Source: Actinostola sp. cb2023 (taxonomy: Eukaryota > Cnidaria > Anthozoa > Actiniaria > Actinostolidae). From it: 64,000 nt of DNA. The position numbers and the translations under genes are program-made. The notes under the pieces were generated by a model. It had not been told where the DNA came from. It worked only from the letters and a program-made list of their open reading frames with translations, and did not search any database. This document shows, one piece after another, positions 1-13,099 of this stretch. Location of the stretch: the NCBI GenBank assembly GCA_033675265.1, contig JAUJYZ010000160.1, positions 1 through 64,000 on the forward strand, given 5' to 3'. Every line of letters begins with the position of its first letter. The first letter of the stretch is position 1.

Positions 1-804
1 GTAAATGCAGCATTGAGTGTCGTGTAACCAGTAATGGCGCCGGCTATTGGTACTCGACTACACAGCTTACAATAAAAGGTAAGTGAGTTATCGTGTATCG
101 GCACATGACGAAACTACTGGCGGGAAAAGGTCGCCGAGGATCAGTACATTTAACCATGATTCATTGCGCTCATAAAACACGATATATTCCGCGTAGAAAC
201 TTTAAAAAAGAGGTTTTGAAAACGTCAGTATTTACAATTCTAGTGCAAGTATGTAAACGAGGTGAGTGCTACTGATTTACATTCGCAAAGGATTACTGGG
301 TAAAACTGATGAATAGCCGCCATCTTTTATTTCAGTATTTCAACGAAACGAGGTTTTTTGTTACAGTGATTCTCTACGGCGGATTGCAGACCATGCATTA
401 CAAATGCCTGCTTTATTTATGTATATTTTTATAAACATGAAATATATTTCCTCGTTTTTTTTACGTATAGAATCGACGATTTATACATTGGACTTTGGTT
501 TCAGCAAAATTTTATGTAAATACTTTTTTTGTATCCTTAATTTTTCTATATAGTATAGTATTCAGAAATTAAGTTATTCATTTATATGATATTTCTATTC
601 CAAGTACTTGAACTGATATTTCCAGTCCCAGGACTTGAAATAATATTTCAAAGTACTCTAGAGCGGACTTGAAATCAATCCAAAGTACTCTAGGGCGGAC
701 TTTCCGGGGTATCCTGGTTGGCTGTTTACCTCGTGAATAATTAATGAGTTTTTGAATGTATTATACTATACTAGCCATTGATTTTGTTTCGTAACATTCA
801 ATAG
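1..804. other. non-coding stretch, nothing recognised
   Basis: AT-rich sequence with only short unconvincing open frames. Around 600-710 a loose repeat of 'caaagtactctag(a/g)gcggac' occurs twice. I see no gene, RNA or element boundary here. Confidence 0.5.
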
Positions 805-815
805 TAAGGACTGCA

Positions 816-2219
816 ACAGAGGGGCATTTTGCACGAGCATGCGCTTAATCGCTGACCATAAAAGCATTACAAATGCCGATAATAATGCAATATTTTATAC
901 TGTTGCTATTTTTATCAGCAAAGTCCGACAACAGTGCTCAATATAGTTCAACTTAACTTAATTCTGTTTTTTCACTGCACACTGGCTATTCACAAAAGCC
1001 GTATTTTGGTTCATATTGAAAACACAGGAAGCCCAAGCTGCGATTTTGTAGATTATATCGTAAAATCTTTTTTTTGTAAATACTGTAATAATAGTCTTGA
1101 AACTGGTAGAGGTTTATAATCTTGAAATTGTCTTAGTGTCTTGTGGTATGTATTTACTCGCCTGTACAAAGCTTTATCGAATTTGAGCCAATTCAGTTTG
1201 AGACCTTGGCTGAAAATAGTGCTGTCATTATCTTTAAAAACTGTTATTTTCTCTTTGTTCCCTATTTTTCCTAACGATCTCAATAATGTACACTGAAAGT
1301 ATTTTGTATATACTTCTACTGATCTGGTAAAATATGTTTGGATATCTATGTTGGATGACACGCAATAAGCACAAATTATCTATTATTTTGTAATGAAATT
1401 TATGCAAACTTTACACTTCAATAATAAAATATTGTTACCTTGATCGATCTCAATATGATATCTAAAAATGTGATCTATGATGGATACATTACAAGAATAT
1501 TGGAACACTGGCAATAAATTAAAGGCCCTACAACACAACCAATAATATAATTAATGTTTTGTGAACAAATGCACGTTCTAGATATCATGACGAAGAAATT
1601 GGCAACAATCTTCAACTTCCCTATTTTTCCAAGCGGAGTTACTGATATTTTACAACACAGGAAACATGGCTTTGATTAATTTTGCCGCGAAAACTTTGGA
1701 TATATATGGTAAATTTTGAGATAACCAACTTTGAAGATTGGGATAATTGAATATTCCAGACATCATACACAAGTTTACCTTCGTTTATTGGAAGTTGATG
1801 AAGTGTTGATGAAAGCTAAAATATAATAATATACATGCAATATCTATAACAATTGACGAAATATATCTACTTTCTCTTAAATCCTCTTCACGAGTCTTCA
1901 CGAGTAAGCTTGCAACTTAGAAGAAATGTTTACTCCATGTCAGCTGGACGCCATGTTGTCGAAAATTGAATAGTGAGCATAGCTAGCGAAGAGGCATTGG
2001 CCACCAAATAAAAGCATAATTGTCTAATATTTCGAGAAATATAATACTTTTAAGGCACAAGGACATCATTTCGAATTCATCTGTTTGTGTTCAGTGGATA
2101 AAATGCTCATAAAACGTCCGCAAAATCTGTAAACATTTGATCCAAATAGCTTGTCTCGTGTACTTCTTGTGTTCATCTGACTGCATGTGGCGACGCATGC
2201 GCACAAAATTCCCCTCTGT
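816..2219. mobile_element. TIR DNA transposon with 11-bp target duplication
   Basis: The ends read acagagggg(c/a)attttg... on the left and its complement on the right (about 28 bp, with mismatches, continuing into a gcatgcgc motif). The 11-bp sequence taaggactgca is directly repeated immediately outside at 805-815 and 2220-2230, which supports a genuine insertion. No transposase frame is visible in the 1.4 kb, so it is non-autonomous. A target duplication of 9-11 bp is usual for Mutator-like elements; the family assignment is inference. An overlapping minus-strand frame of about 100 codons at 1053-1361 shows no family resemblance. Confidence 0.75.
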
Positions 2220-2230
2220 TAAGGACTGCA

Positions 2231-3467
2231 TAATGAAAAATAAACGGAGATAAAGACAACATAGAGACTACTTGTCTTGTGGTCAGCGGTATTATATTCC
2301 AAAACACTATAAAAATCTGCCACTTGATGTTGTTAACAGAACCTTTAACTCTAATATATTGTCTTAGGTGATAATTGGTGTAATAGTGGTGAGTTTACTT
2401 GCATATAGATTTATCAGGCGAAAATTGGTGAAGTTTGAATAAATGGCGAAAATTAACAAATTTGAGAATCCAACTGGTCAAATTTCACTTTTATATGTTT
2501 CTCTTTAATCTAAAATGTATGTTTAGGCAAATTATGCTTTATTAGAATTACCTTGTAAAATATAATTTGCAAGCGACTTCCACTAAACTAACGTTTGTAT
2601 GTCAAAAGGCATTTTGTCTCTAACGAGCGCATTTATGCAAATTAGCAGTAATCGAGACGGCCATAACTTCTCCAGTGTTAGAGATCCAGTAAATATTTTT
2701 TCATGACTTAAAGGAACTATCTTAGTGCTTTTCAGAAAAATCCTACAAATTCTCAGATCAAGTCAGAATTTTTAGAAATTATCAATTTTCGCTACGTGCT
2801 TTTCTTACTTTCTAGACTACCTATCACAGTACGCCTCTTTCAACTGTTACCATCAAAGTATTTTTTTCATAAACTGATCTCGTTTTACCATTTCTATAAA
2901 GACCTTTGAACAGTTTATTGCTGGTGTGAACTTGAGTTTCCTCAGATCAATATTCGCTATTTTAATTTTTTTAATATTCAATATTTTAATTTTTTCAAAG
3001 ACCGATTTTCAGGGGTTTGGGTACAGAGGACTTCCAACCCTATATCTCGGTAAATTTTGAGAGCAGAGAGAAATAATATATATTTTCTTAAGTTGTATAT
3101 CAACCTTGTTTTGTGTAAAGGAAATGTAAGTGAAAATGTAAAGGAAATCCGAGCTTTGGCTGAAATTGGGGTTTTTCCGTAGCGATACCTCTTGCGTTTG
3201 AAACACAATTGTGCGCTTGTGAACGATGTAATGGTAAATTGAGTAGTACAACCTTGTTACAGAAAGATCAAAGTTTCTGTATTGTATTGTAGTATGTTTT
3301 ATGGAGATCGGCGTTACTATGGCAACGCCGAGAGAGAATTCCTCTTTTTACATATTCTCGATTTCCATAGATTCTAGGGTTATTTTTGGGAAATGCTCTT
3401 GTGATCTTATAGTGAGCATAATTGTCTCTAGTTCTAGTGAATACAAGCAAATTCTAATTAGTCAACT
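2231..3467. other. non-coding stretch, nothing recognised
   Basis: AT-rich; the only open frames are short and overlapping, without conserved motifs. No repeat pair or splice-compatible exon was recognised. Confidence 0.45.
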
Positions 3468-3744
3468 ATTCTGCCATTGGACGGTGTATTCAAAATTATC
3501 ATTGTAAGCCGCGTTTGTGAATGCCAGCTGATATTCAAACGACACTATTTTCACTAAAACTGCTGCCAAGCGTTTTTCCCTCGTACGATTTATTTTAAAC
3601 TTCGTGAACGGCCTTTTAAGGTCCCTATTAATGTTCTGTAAGAAGGAAATTGCTCGAGCCGAAATAGTGTGAAAATAGTATCAGCTGACATTCACAAACG
3701 CGGCTTACAACGATAATTTTTAATGCCCCTTCCAAAGGCAGAAT
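3468..3744. mobile_element. fold-back MITE
   Basis: The left arm (attctgccattgga, then gtaagccgcgtttgtgaatg near 3506) is repeated in inverse near 3684-3744 (cattcacaaacgcggcttac, then tccaaaggcagaat). Arms of roughly 90 bp flank a short centre. No coding capacity is visible. Superfamily unassigned. Confidence 0.7.
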
Positions 3745-4320
3745 GTTAAGCACAATAAAATCCAAGCAATATTGACGCGGAGCGTGCGAGTTTAAAAAAT
3801 ACGGCAACAGGTCATTCATTATGCGGGAACCACCTTAGTATAGCGAAGGCGCGCTTTTATCTTTTGGATGTTTTACGGAAAAAGTTGAAGACTTTAATAT
3901 GATCGATTTCTTTAGGCTTCTGCATGGGCATCTTTGATGTATTACATATGAGTGGAAACGAGCCTTGCAACAGCGAAGCGCGGTAATGACCTCACGGAAA
4001 TTGTGCCCCCCACGCGGACTCAGACAAACACTGCAGCACTTTCTTACATATATTTACTGTTATAGAATGGCGAATACACGGCGAATATAAGCAGTTCCTC
4101 GGTCAATCGGGTTAATCGTGCGACTATTCTCACTGATATGATAACGACAACGTACCATTTTGAGAGTGACCCTGAGCATTATTAACTTCTTGCACGTAGC
4201 CTGCGAATCACAGCCGCTTTTTATAGAGAAGATGGGAAGTGACTGAGCGTTAAAGTCTTAAGGTGCGATAATACGAGCAACAAAATCGTGCAACTTGTCG
4301 CGCAACATTTTAGGATAGTT

Positions 4321-4705
4321 CATTACCAGATATCCAAGACATTTTACTCCCGCGATATTATGACCAGCGGTCTACCTCCAGTCCGAATTTCCCTTCGAAA
4401 TTTCCACCCAAAAAAACAATATATCAAAATAAAACTATTCTAAGTTTGTTTAGAAATACCAAGCGCTTCTGTTGAGGTGGATAGATTTAAAGATGAAGTG
4501 TTCGCTTACGCTCGGCACACAGTACGAACGAGTCACGGAAGGCACTTTGAAAATTTCTATATCATATAAGTGGCTTACTAAAAAGTAAGACCTCGAAAAC
4601 TAAGACCTCGAAAAGTACCACAGGAAACCCAATATATTTACTATGAGTTCAAAATTCCCGCTTTTTAGGGAAAACATCAATCGGTGCATGAGCTTTGGTT
4701 TACCT
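4321..4705. mobile_element. partial copy of CATTACC-ended element
   Basis: The sequence from cattaccaga onward matches the better preserved copy at 13678-15872, including the stretch with tttactcccgcgatattatg. This copy is colinear up to about 4700 and then runs into the 15-bp minisatellite, so its right end is missing. It holds the uninterrupted target site (aaaactattctaagtttgtt near 4430-4450) that the Penelope insertion splits in the other copy. Confidence 0.7.
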
Positions 4706-5296
4706 GTACTAAGACCTCGAAAACTAAGACCTCGAAAAGTAAGACCTCGAAAAGTAAGACCTCGAAAAGTAAGACCTCGAAAACTAAGACCTCGAAAAGT
4801 AAGACCTCGAAAACTAAGACCTCGAAAACTAAGACCTCGAAAACTAAGACCTCGAAAACAAAGACCTCGAAAACTAAGACCTCGAAAACTAAGACCTCGA
4901 AAAGTAAGACCTCGAAAACTAAGACCTCGAAAAGTAAGACCTCGAAAACTAAGACCTCGAAAACTAAGACCTCGAAAACTAAGACCTCGAAAACTAAGAC
5001 CTCGAAAACTAAGACCTCGAAAACTAAGACCTCGAAAAGTAAGACCTCGAAAACTAAGACCTCGAAAACTAAGACCTCGAAAACTAAGACCTCGAAAACT
5101 AAGACCTCGAAAAGTAAGACCTCGAAAACTAAGACCTTGAAAACTAAGACCTCGAAAACTAAGACCTCGAAAACTAAGACCTCGAAAACTAAGACCTCGA
5201 AAACTAAGACCTCGAAAACTAAGACCTTGAAAACTAAGACCTCGAAAACTAAGACCTCGAAAACTAAGACCTCGAAAACTAAGACCTCGAAAACTA
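4584..5296. repeat. 15-bp minisatellite (aagacctcgaaaact)n
   Basis: About 40 near-perfect tandem copies of aagacctcgaaaact run from about 4706 to 5296, with variants aaagt and aaaca; a small leading block at 4584-4616 is separated by the CATTACC element sequence. Because 15 is a multiple of three, all frames stay open on both strands. The resulting Lys-Thr-Ser or Pro-Arg-Lys repeat proteins are very probably artefacts of the array. Confidence 0.95.
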
Positions 5297-6071
5297 ACTC
5301 AAGCATGTTCACAGGCAGCCCAACCATTGCTTTTGAGGCTACTAAATAATTCAAAAAATGATATTTGTGTCTTTTCTTGATGGATTCCCTGTGGTAAAGC
5401 GCGCGCGCGCGCAATGCATATGTTGGGTTCCCTGTGTTGAGTAATATCCTATGTTGGGCTTCCTGTGTGCGTCCTGCGGGATGCGCCCGCAGCAAATGTG
5501 TATATTGAAACAAGGTATGAAACTCGGTCACGTGACAAATACGTTTTTGACCCTAATTTTGTCAATGTGATGTGAAAATTCAATTTTTCTTCGAATAACT
5601 AAACTTTACCGTATTCTCGAAACACTTTGTAAGTGTCAGTCGTCTAACTTCAACGTACGCTGAGAAACTAATTTTTGACATTTTGAGCGTCGTGGACCGA
5701 TGTGCGCCGCGTTTTGTTGGTGCATTTTTCCCGGTGAGGCAGTCGGATTTTACCTTCGAGAGGACATCGACAAGCGCTCGGCAAATCTGAACTATGCTCT
5801 TTTTGGCAAGTTTTAATATTTATATGTTCACTAAATATAAGTCAAAACATCTACAATATACTTTATTTGTTTTCTGTTTTGACTTTTATATAGTATTTGT
5901 ATTGTGTTTTGATTTTTAGCGATTAAAATGCTTTAAAATTGAGGCATTGTGTTTTATAAATGCAGAATAGTCTCCATATTTAGTACTGCACAACACATTT
6001 TTGCTATCAGTGCTTATAAACAAAATGACAAACAAACGTATTTATTTCAACAATCAGTTAAAATAAGTTTA

Positions 6072-6366
6072 CATATCAAGAAATCTGTGCTTTTTACGTA
6101 GACCAGCTACGGGGACTGGGCACGAGTTTACCGGTCACCCTGTGTTAGGTTTCCCAGTCTTTTTGGCCGTGTTACAAAATGGAGGACAATGTTTACATTC
6201 ATTTACTCGATTTGCTGTAAGTTTGGATGGATTGTTCGATAAAAATCGTACTTTTAAGCGAAAAATATTTACAGGGTTTCCAAATATGGTAAGTACAATG
6301 CCCAAATATGGACATATGAAAGCTGGCCGAGCAACAGCACACTTTAATGGGGGATTTCTTGATATG
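6072..6366 (+). mobile_element. 295-bp MITE, ends CATATCAAGAAATC
   Basis: The terminal inverted repeat catatcaagaaatc/gatttcttgatatg bounds a 295-bp unit. A second copy lies inverted at 23518-23816. An open frame (MLGFPVFLAVLQNGG...) is conserved in both copies, most simply because the copies are nearly identical; I do not regard it as a gene. Confidence 0.8.
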
Positions 6367-7467
6367 CTAGCTTTTTACACACTGTTTTGCCGTTCTTTCT
6401 GTACAATTCATTCACTATATTGATCAGTATTACTATGGATATTGTTTTGTATATAAAAATACAAAATTAATAAATTTTATGCCTCTCACCACAATCGACG
6501 AAGTTGTGAATGAATAACAAACATCGGAGTGCGATATTAAAAGCTTACTTACGTTCTTCCGTGAACAGTATTTAAAATTACTCTGTATTTCTCTCAGATG
6601 ATAGTATTTGCTAAATGTGTTGTGCTATTTCAATGACAATAATGAACAACTGTTAATATTTTAGTTCACGGCTGCTTCATAAGTCCATCGCCATTCATCA
6701 TGACTCCTTCGATGTCAGTGAATTTGAGTTCGTCGGCTATATTTTTGCCTTCAGAAGGTTTATACTGTGTTGGCGTTCCGGCTTGTGTTGTAAGAAGTAC
6801 TGTAAGAAAGCACAAAATAACATAGATGAGAGAGTCATAATGTTTAAACAGATAAAGTACTAGGTTCTTTGTTGAACTTGATTGAAGTGTACAGTGTGTA
6901 AGTCTTATTTCAATGACAACTGACAGCTTCAACTGTACACAAGTCAAATAGCTCGGTCATAAGCTTAATTTATGAAAAATAACTGAAGCAGCCCTTCTGC
7001 CATAGTATAGGCAAGTCCTTTCATGTCTTTTATTAGAGAACAGTTAGAGCAAAAACTACTAAAACCTCAAGAAAATAATTCAGAAAATATATTTTATACT
7101 TAGTTTTCAACAAAACTGTCGTGTGTCGAGCACAACATACAATTCTCCACCATTCAAAATGAAAAAGGACTACTTTAAAACCGTCAAATTTCATCTAAAG
7201 CTACTTAAAGTTGACATGAATTGTGAACTTCTAAACTTACCATGGATAAGGAAAAGAATCCAAACGCTTACACCGAAAAAATCATGATTTGCTTCATCAA
7301 CTTCTCCGCCATTTTTCAAAACTTCAGCGACTTCACCCTGGGTACCCCCCCCACGGGCCTGTAGCGTACGACGACTTCGGATCTTCGTTTCACGGAAAAG
7401 TGCACCAACAAAAAAACGCGACACACATCAGGCCATCACGTGACTGGAGTTTCATTCCTTGTTTCAA
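6367..7467. other. interior of TIR element, no gene recognised
   Basis: Non-coding, AT-rich sequence inside the 5310-7871 element. Short frames on both strands have no recognisable motif. Confidence 0.4.
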
Positions 7468-7678
7468 TAGAGTCGTTTTCGTATGAGTGGGAAACCTACG
7501 GTACGGAGCTACGGTCACGGTACGGAATCGAACACATTGTATTCAACCAATCACAGCGCGCAAAATCATCGTTCAACCAATCAGAATGCTTGGATACGGC
7601 ATGATGATGGCGCGATACGGTCACCGCACGGTACGAACCGTACCGTAGCTACTTCCCACTCATACGAAAACGACTCTA
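7468..7678. mobile_element. MITE with tagagtcgttttcgtatgag ends
   Basis: An inverted pair tagagtcgttttcgtatgag (7468) and its complement ending at 7678 flank 210 bp that contain repeated cggtacgg blocks and two caaccaatca motifs. The right arm overlaps the edge of the larger 5310-7871 TIR element, showing nesting. Possibly TA-flanked; superfamily uncertain. Confidence 0.7.
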
Positions 7679-7871
7679 TATACATTTGCTGCGGGCACAT
7701 CCCGCAGGACGCACACAGGAAGCCCAACATAGGATATTACTCAACACAGGGAACCCAACATATGTATTGCGCGCGCGCGCGCTTTACCACAGGGAACCCA
7801 TCAAGAAAAGACACAAATATCATTTTTTGAATTATTTAGTAGCCTCAAAAGCAATGGTTGGGCTGCCTCTG

Positions 7872-9104
7872 AATCGGCTTGAAATTAAAACGAGGATTGG
7901 TCTTGGCAGTTTTGGCGAAGTATATACTACGGAATACAAGGATCCATGCAGGAATAATAAGAGTGAGACAGTGGTAGTGAAGAAAATGATCCAGGCTTTA
8001 GACGAAGACGAAACGAAGATATTTCTTAAAGAGGTTAGTCTTCTTAACAAGTTGGATCATGAAAATGTAGTACGTTTGAAAGCAGTTTGCTACAAGTCAT
8101 GTGCCATGATGCTCGAGTATATGTATTTTAACTTTAAACCCTTTGGCGAGGATTTTCAAGTAAGCTCTTTAACGAGTATCAATGCGAAGGATTTAAAGAT
8201 CTTGTCTCCTTTGCTGCTGGAGAAATAGTACATGGATTAGCGTATATGCATGGCAATGGAACTAAGAATAGCCCACCGGGATCTTAAACCAGCAAACATC
8301 CTGGTGAGCAATCAGCACTATGACTCACTGAATGAAGATCAAATAGCGATGAAATTCAATTCACGTCCTGTGATTTGCAAACTGACAGATTTTGGCGAAA
8401 GTCGCTCAGCATTGATCCAAACACAGACAGCACTGGCCTCGCAAACATCGAGGGTAGATCGAGGAACTGTTGTATACATGTCTCCCGAAATTCTCCTTGA
8501 ACAGAACCAAAGCGCATCCCTGGACAAGCTAATGGCATCTGATATTTGGTCTCTCGGCATGACATTTTATACAATGATCAACCCAAGCATAAAGTGTCCA
8601 TACCTTTTAGAAATACGAGCAGAAACAGGTAATCTTCAGTCCCATGGAGGGTTAAAAAGATTCATCAAGGACATTTTACGTCAAAAAATACATCCTTTGC
8701 AAGATTCTAGGTATGAAACTTTATTTTTATTTTTTATTTTAGATTTCTATTTCACCAATTACAATACATTTTTACATTCAATACATTTTTAGGTATGAAG
8801 CTGCCCGTGCAACCGCTTGGTCAAATCTAGAGGAGATTTACCTTGGCTGCACAAACTTCGACCAAGCAAACAGAGTGACACTGAAGGAGGTTAGCGCAAT
8901 TCTAAGTGGTCAAAACGATGTTGCACAAAACTGTGATGTCATACAATTAAAAGTTAGTCAAAGTACAGCAGTGGAGCAGATGGATCATAACATCGCCATT
9001 GGCTGCCTTTTAGAGAAAACTCCGTCACCATTAGAAGTTCACGCTGCACCGACAAACGATGGTACTAATGCTTGTGCATTCCTTACCGTAACGATCGCAG
9101 ACAG
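7872..9104 (+). pseudogene. protein kinase / papain-like peptidase gene, 5' exons (frameshifted)
   Basis: Two exons. Exon A (about 7872-8710) encodes a protein kinase domain: glycine loop GLGSFGEVY, VVVKK lysine, catalytic HRDLKPANI, DFGES, a SPEIL (APE-like) motif and ASDIWSLGM. The reading frame breaks twice, near 8170 and near 8260, each consistent with a one-base indel. Exon B (8793-9104) follows a ~80-bp intron (gt 8711, ag 8792) in correct phase and ends with GTNACAFLTVTIAD, which resembles the nucleophile motif of a papain-like peptidase; the donor is acag|gtatac. The phase matches the exon at 27702, so the two blocks are inferred to be one gene. The start is lost beneath the 5310-7871 element. 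It could instead be functional if the frameshifts are sequence errors. Confidence 0.7.
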
Positions 9105-9479
9105 GTATACATTTTTTTTTACTATTAAATATCAATTCGATTTATACAGTCCAACCTCTATTAAGCGGCCACCCTCGGGACTTTAAGAACTGACCGCTTA
9201 ATAGAGGGTGGCCGCTTTAAATATACACGGCGGGCCCATAAAAGCCCCAAAACGCCGGGGTAAGGCTAGCCTGCGAATCAGGAGGGAGGGGGTGACTCTA
9301 TTGTTCTCGAATTAGTATTTTTCACCTACTCATACCTACCGGTGTGACGTCACGGCTCGTTCGAACGAATTTCAATATGGCAGCCAATCTGGTCTTCTTT
9401 ATGCCGACTATACAACGCTCAATATTCCAGGCATGTCCCATACACACGCCGTGATTCGGATCGTCGATAACAGCTTGAC

Positions 9480-10560
9480 GATCCGTCTTTCCAAAAAGTC
9501 AGGTCGTGAAAGAGTGATAAATTCATGAAATGTGTCGTTTACTTTACCGAAGTTTAATTTATTCTCCACAGCTTTACTACCCTGCTAGCAGAGTTTCCTC
9601 TTTGCGGTCAATGGTTTTGTATTTATCTTTTGCTGTATAGGCTTTTGCTTCTGTTTCTTGATCGTCCGAGAGTAAACTCTGCCAGGATTCGCCACATTTC
9701 TCGTTGAGCATGCGCGACGGTTACGTCATGGGTTGCGTAGCGACGACAATGCATAGTTGACTAACGGTAATCAATAAAGTCTTTTTTTACAATACTTTAT
9801 TCCTAGATTTGTACATTCTTCTATTTGGTCAGCAATTAATAAGTTCAGAGGAGTTATAACGATAGCTAGAGGATTTGCCAGTTGGGAAACGATTGTCCAC
9901 TGACTGCGATGTTTTATTCGAACCGCCGTATAAACTGGTAAACATCCAAACACATTCCCACCTTGATTGCCAGTTCTTGATGTATTGACAGCCTCTCTAA
10001 TATTCCTCTACGTGAAACAACAGCTCCATCGAAAATAACATTTCGAATCAGTGGACGTACGCCATATTTGTTTGGTAACGAAGGCTCAATATTCTAACCA
10101 GCGGCAATTCATTAGACTCTGCGTACGCATACCGTGGGCTCATTTATAGCCAGATGAAACATGTTTATTTTATGCGTGCGCCTGTAAACCGGTTTAAACC
10201 AGTTTCTATCATCCAAGAATTTGGAAGAAACCGTCGCGCATGCTCAACGAGAAATGTGGCGAATCCTGGCAGAGTTTACTCTCGGACGATCAAGAAACAG
10301 AAGCAAAAGCCTATACAGCAAAAGATAAATACAAAACCATTGACCAAAGAGGAAACTCTGCTAGCAGGGTACAGCTTTACGAAGTCTTAACGGAAATTGT
10401 TATGTTTCCGTAATCTAGTCGTAAACATGCATATTCATTTCTGGAAGACCCGCGGCGCGAGGGTGGTCAAATCGTGACGATCCGTGACGATCGGACTCCG
10501 ATCGACTGTTATGGTCACGACCTGAGTCGATCCGTCTTTTCAAAAAGTCAGGTCGTGAAA
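9480..10560. repeat. long inverted repeat bounded by direct repeats
   Basis: About 150 bp at 9567-9715 is repeated in inverse at 10230-10380 (arms include ctctgccaggattcgccaca). Direct repeats tcaaaaagtcaggtcgtgaa lie outside both arms (near 9490 and 10540), suggesting a ~1.05-kb fold-back element inserted with duplicated flanks. No coding capacity recognised. Confidence 0.7.
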
Positions 10561-10564
10561 CTCG

Positions 10565-10850
10565 TTCTAAAATGACTCGAAATGGACTACTTGAATCTTA
10601 GTAAACCATCAAGTGTAAACACGGCCTTAGAATGTTTACACATGTAATATTCCTCGTTCTAAAATGACTCGAAACTTAGCCGTGAATGTTTACACATTTA
10701 ATATTCCTCGTTCTAAAATGACTCGAAACTTAGCCGTGAATCAGTTTAGACATGTAATATTCCTCGTTCTAAAATGACTCGAAACTTAGCCGTGAATGTT
10801 TACACATTTAATATTCCTCGTTCTAAAATGACTCGAAATGGACTACTTGA
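10565..10850. repeat. ~60-bp tandem repeat
   Basis: Several tandem units contain attcctcgttctaaaatgac followed by tcgaaacttagccgtgaat. Isolated relatives of the unit occur near 11515-11570 and 11690. Confidence 0.85.
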
Positions 10851-11006
10851 ATTAGAATGTTTATATATTTTTAATAGCTAATTGCATAATCGTTGTCCGG
10901 TCGAAAATCATGAAAGCTATGACCAAAAGGAATTCTGGGAAATTAAAACTCTCAAATAACACCGTCAAATCATCGACCTTTTTATCCAGACTTGTAGGAT
11001 CTTAGT

Positions 11007-11345
11007 CCCAGGGGGGGTACTCAGGGGTATCAGTGACGGGGAGGTGCGAAGGCTTTTTTTGGGTTTGAAATTCGCGGCTTGGGACTTTTTTGGGGTTTTC
11101 ATTTTTCTGGTGGACTTTTTTTGATATAAAGATTTTGTCAAGGACTTTTTTTGGGGTTGATAAAAATGATATCCTACCATTCTCGATTTTATGCGGAGAC
11201 AAATTGGACTTTTTTGGGGTTACGATTTTGGGCCGTTGGACTTTTTTTGGGTCTTGTTTTCGCGTAATGGACTTTTTTTGGGTTAAAATGTTTGGCTTCA
11301 TTCGCACCTCCCCGTCACTGATACCCCTGAGTACCCCCCCCTGGG
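11007..11345. mobile_element. 339-bp hAT-like MITE with 8-bp target duplication
   Basis: Terminal inverted repeats of about 45 bp begin cccagggggggtactcaggg. They are flanked by the perfect 8-bp direct repeat atcttagt (10999-11006 and 11346-11353). The centre holds several degenerate gga(c)tttttttggggtt copies. An 8-bp target duplication and a CAGGG-type terminus are hAT hallmarks. Confidence 0.85.
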
Positions 11346-11353
11346 ATCTTAGT

Positions 11354-13099
11354 TAAATAGCTGATATACCTTCAAAACTACGAGAACATTGAATATATCT
11401 GCATGTACGTAATGTGGCTCATGAACTGATTTCCCATCCATCCTTGCGGTCTCAGCTTCTATGATTAATGATTTTCAACCCGACAACGATTATGCAATTA
11501 GCTATATGTAATATTCCTCGTTCTAAAATGACTCGATCGATCGAGACTCGAAATGGATCGAGTCACTTGAATCTTACTACAGCCCGGCCCGAAGATTAAC
11601 GTGTGTCATTCGCCGTTTTCATAGCGCTGGCTCAGTGTTATTTGCTCTTGTGGTATCAGTAATAATGATGCAACGTATTATGTATGCTATTCCTCGTTCT
11701 AAGATGACCCGGCCGGGATTACTTCAATATATCTGATCACGGCCCGACGGAGTCCTTACAGCTAACGCATGTTTTTCGCCATTTTCAATGCACTGGATCA
11801 GATGTTATTTCCTGATTTAAAACTCGGAATTACATGAATCTGATCACGGTACGGCCTGTGTCAGTGACATTTCCTTGTTCTCAAAGCGCGTTTGGAGTTC
11901 AGTAGCCTGTGAATATAGCCGCGTTTTGGCGCTCAAGCGGCTGTATTCGAAGGCTTGAAGTTCAGTATAGATCAGTATGCTCCCGGCACGATCGAAGCAA
12001 TGGTGTTACGTTTTCAAAGCGCTGATTAAGAAATGTTAACGTACTTTAATGTTTAGGCTTTCGCGTGAGTTAGACATAACGATATAATAGTCTAAAATGT
12101 TAGGACTGTTAGCGTATTATTGCTGACGCAGCGAGCGAGCCTGAAGCGAGCGAGCAAGGAAGCAATTCTAATTCATTCACATAGGCAGAAAAAATCTCGA
12201 TTTTTAGCCGGCATGCAGTTTCCAAGAACCATCATGCAATTCTCAAGAACCATCATGCAATTCTCAAGAACCATCATGCTTTTCGCGCCAACTCCCACAT
12301 ACGCTATAGCCTGAAGCGAGTTGTTTTCAAGCTTTCGCGTTTCTGATCGGTAAATGTCGTGCCCAAAATCTGTGTCCCTAATTAATTTGTACATGTGTAT
12401 GTTTCTTTAGCCAGTATATCCTGACTCGTAAGCCCATCAGATACCGTATCTTGTGCTTTTCGTGGGAATTGTGTAGTTCAGAAGATCACCGTATTAATTG
12501 AGCTGATTAGTGCCTGACCGTGTGTCAGTTTCAAGTGTGAATATTCGCATTGAAATCTCAATTATAAGTAATACATTAGTTATTCATAAGCTAACCACTT
12601 TTTAAAATAGACAAATACTATTCAAAACAAAGAAAGGTAGACTCGCCTAATAATTTGCATACTTGTCACTTGGCATAAACAAAACATTTCATAACTACAG
12701 TAGTCTAAGCTCTCCGGCACCAACTCTTATCCACAACTACTAACATTGCATTCACCGTCAGCATTCACTGCTGTTAGCTAGCCTAGTTCAGTTTTATCGC
12801 TTAGTGCTATCCATGGTGTTAATAACCACAGGGCGACCTCTATTTTGAATTTCATAAAAAATAATAGGGTCATCTATACGAACTAAAATAAGTCGTGTCA
12901 TATATCTAAGCCGAGAACTAATCGTATAAATGACACAAATTCCTGTGTATATAGAGGTTTTCGCCTTTTACTCATCACACTCAGACGCAGCCCTCATTAT
13001 TATTCTAATATGTAACGCTCATTGTTCTCTGTACAAATACTAACATAACGAATTACAGCTTCCTGCTAGGTACTAGGGGAGGGGGTAATTTTGATTATC
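11354..13099. other. non-coding stretch with small repeats
   Basis: No gene seen. At 11903-11957 a small palindrome (agcctgtgaatatagccgc ... gcggctgtattcgaaggct) carries the same terminal motif as the 9267-25869 element and may be an internally deleted relative. At 12210-12280 a 21-bp unit (gcaattctcaagaaccatcat) repeats three times. Confidence 0.5.

Larger units (their letters stand above)
5310..7871. mobile_element. 2.6-kb TIR element with ~195-bp arms
   Basis: The segment 5310-5504 (cacaggcagcccaaccattg...) is repeated in inverse at 7677-7871 with few differences, including an alternating gc tract and several copies of a cacagg(g/a)a-ccca motif. No transposase frame is visible between the arms; the interior holds a 295-bp MITE (6072-6366) and another at 7468-7678. 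The right end abuts the first recognisable kinase codons at about 7872, so it probably truncated or interrupted that exon. A related arm occurs at 29036-29170. Confidence 0.75.

Noticed and set aside
4584..5296. Possible CRISPR array
   Set aside because: The units are contiguous tandem repeats without unique spacers, and the genome is eukaryotic.
4643..5531. Long open frames on both strands encoding Pro-Arg-Lys, Lys-Thr-Ser or Val-Phe-Glu-Val-Leu repeats
   Set aside because: They follow directly from a 15-bp tandem repeat whose length is a multiple of three; no unique coding sequence flanks them.
6142..6423. 93-codon frame repeated at 23537-23746
   Set aside because: Both lie inside copies of the same 295-bp MITE; open frame conservation reflects copy identity.
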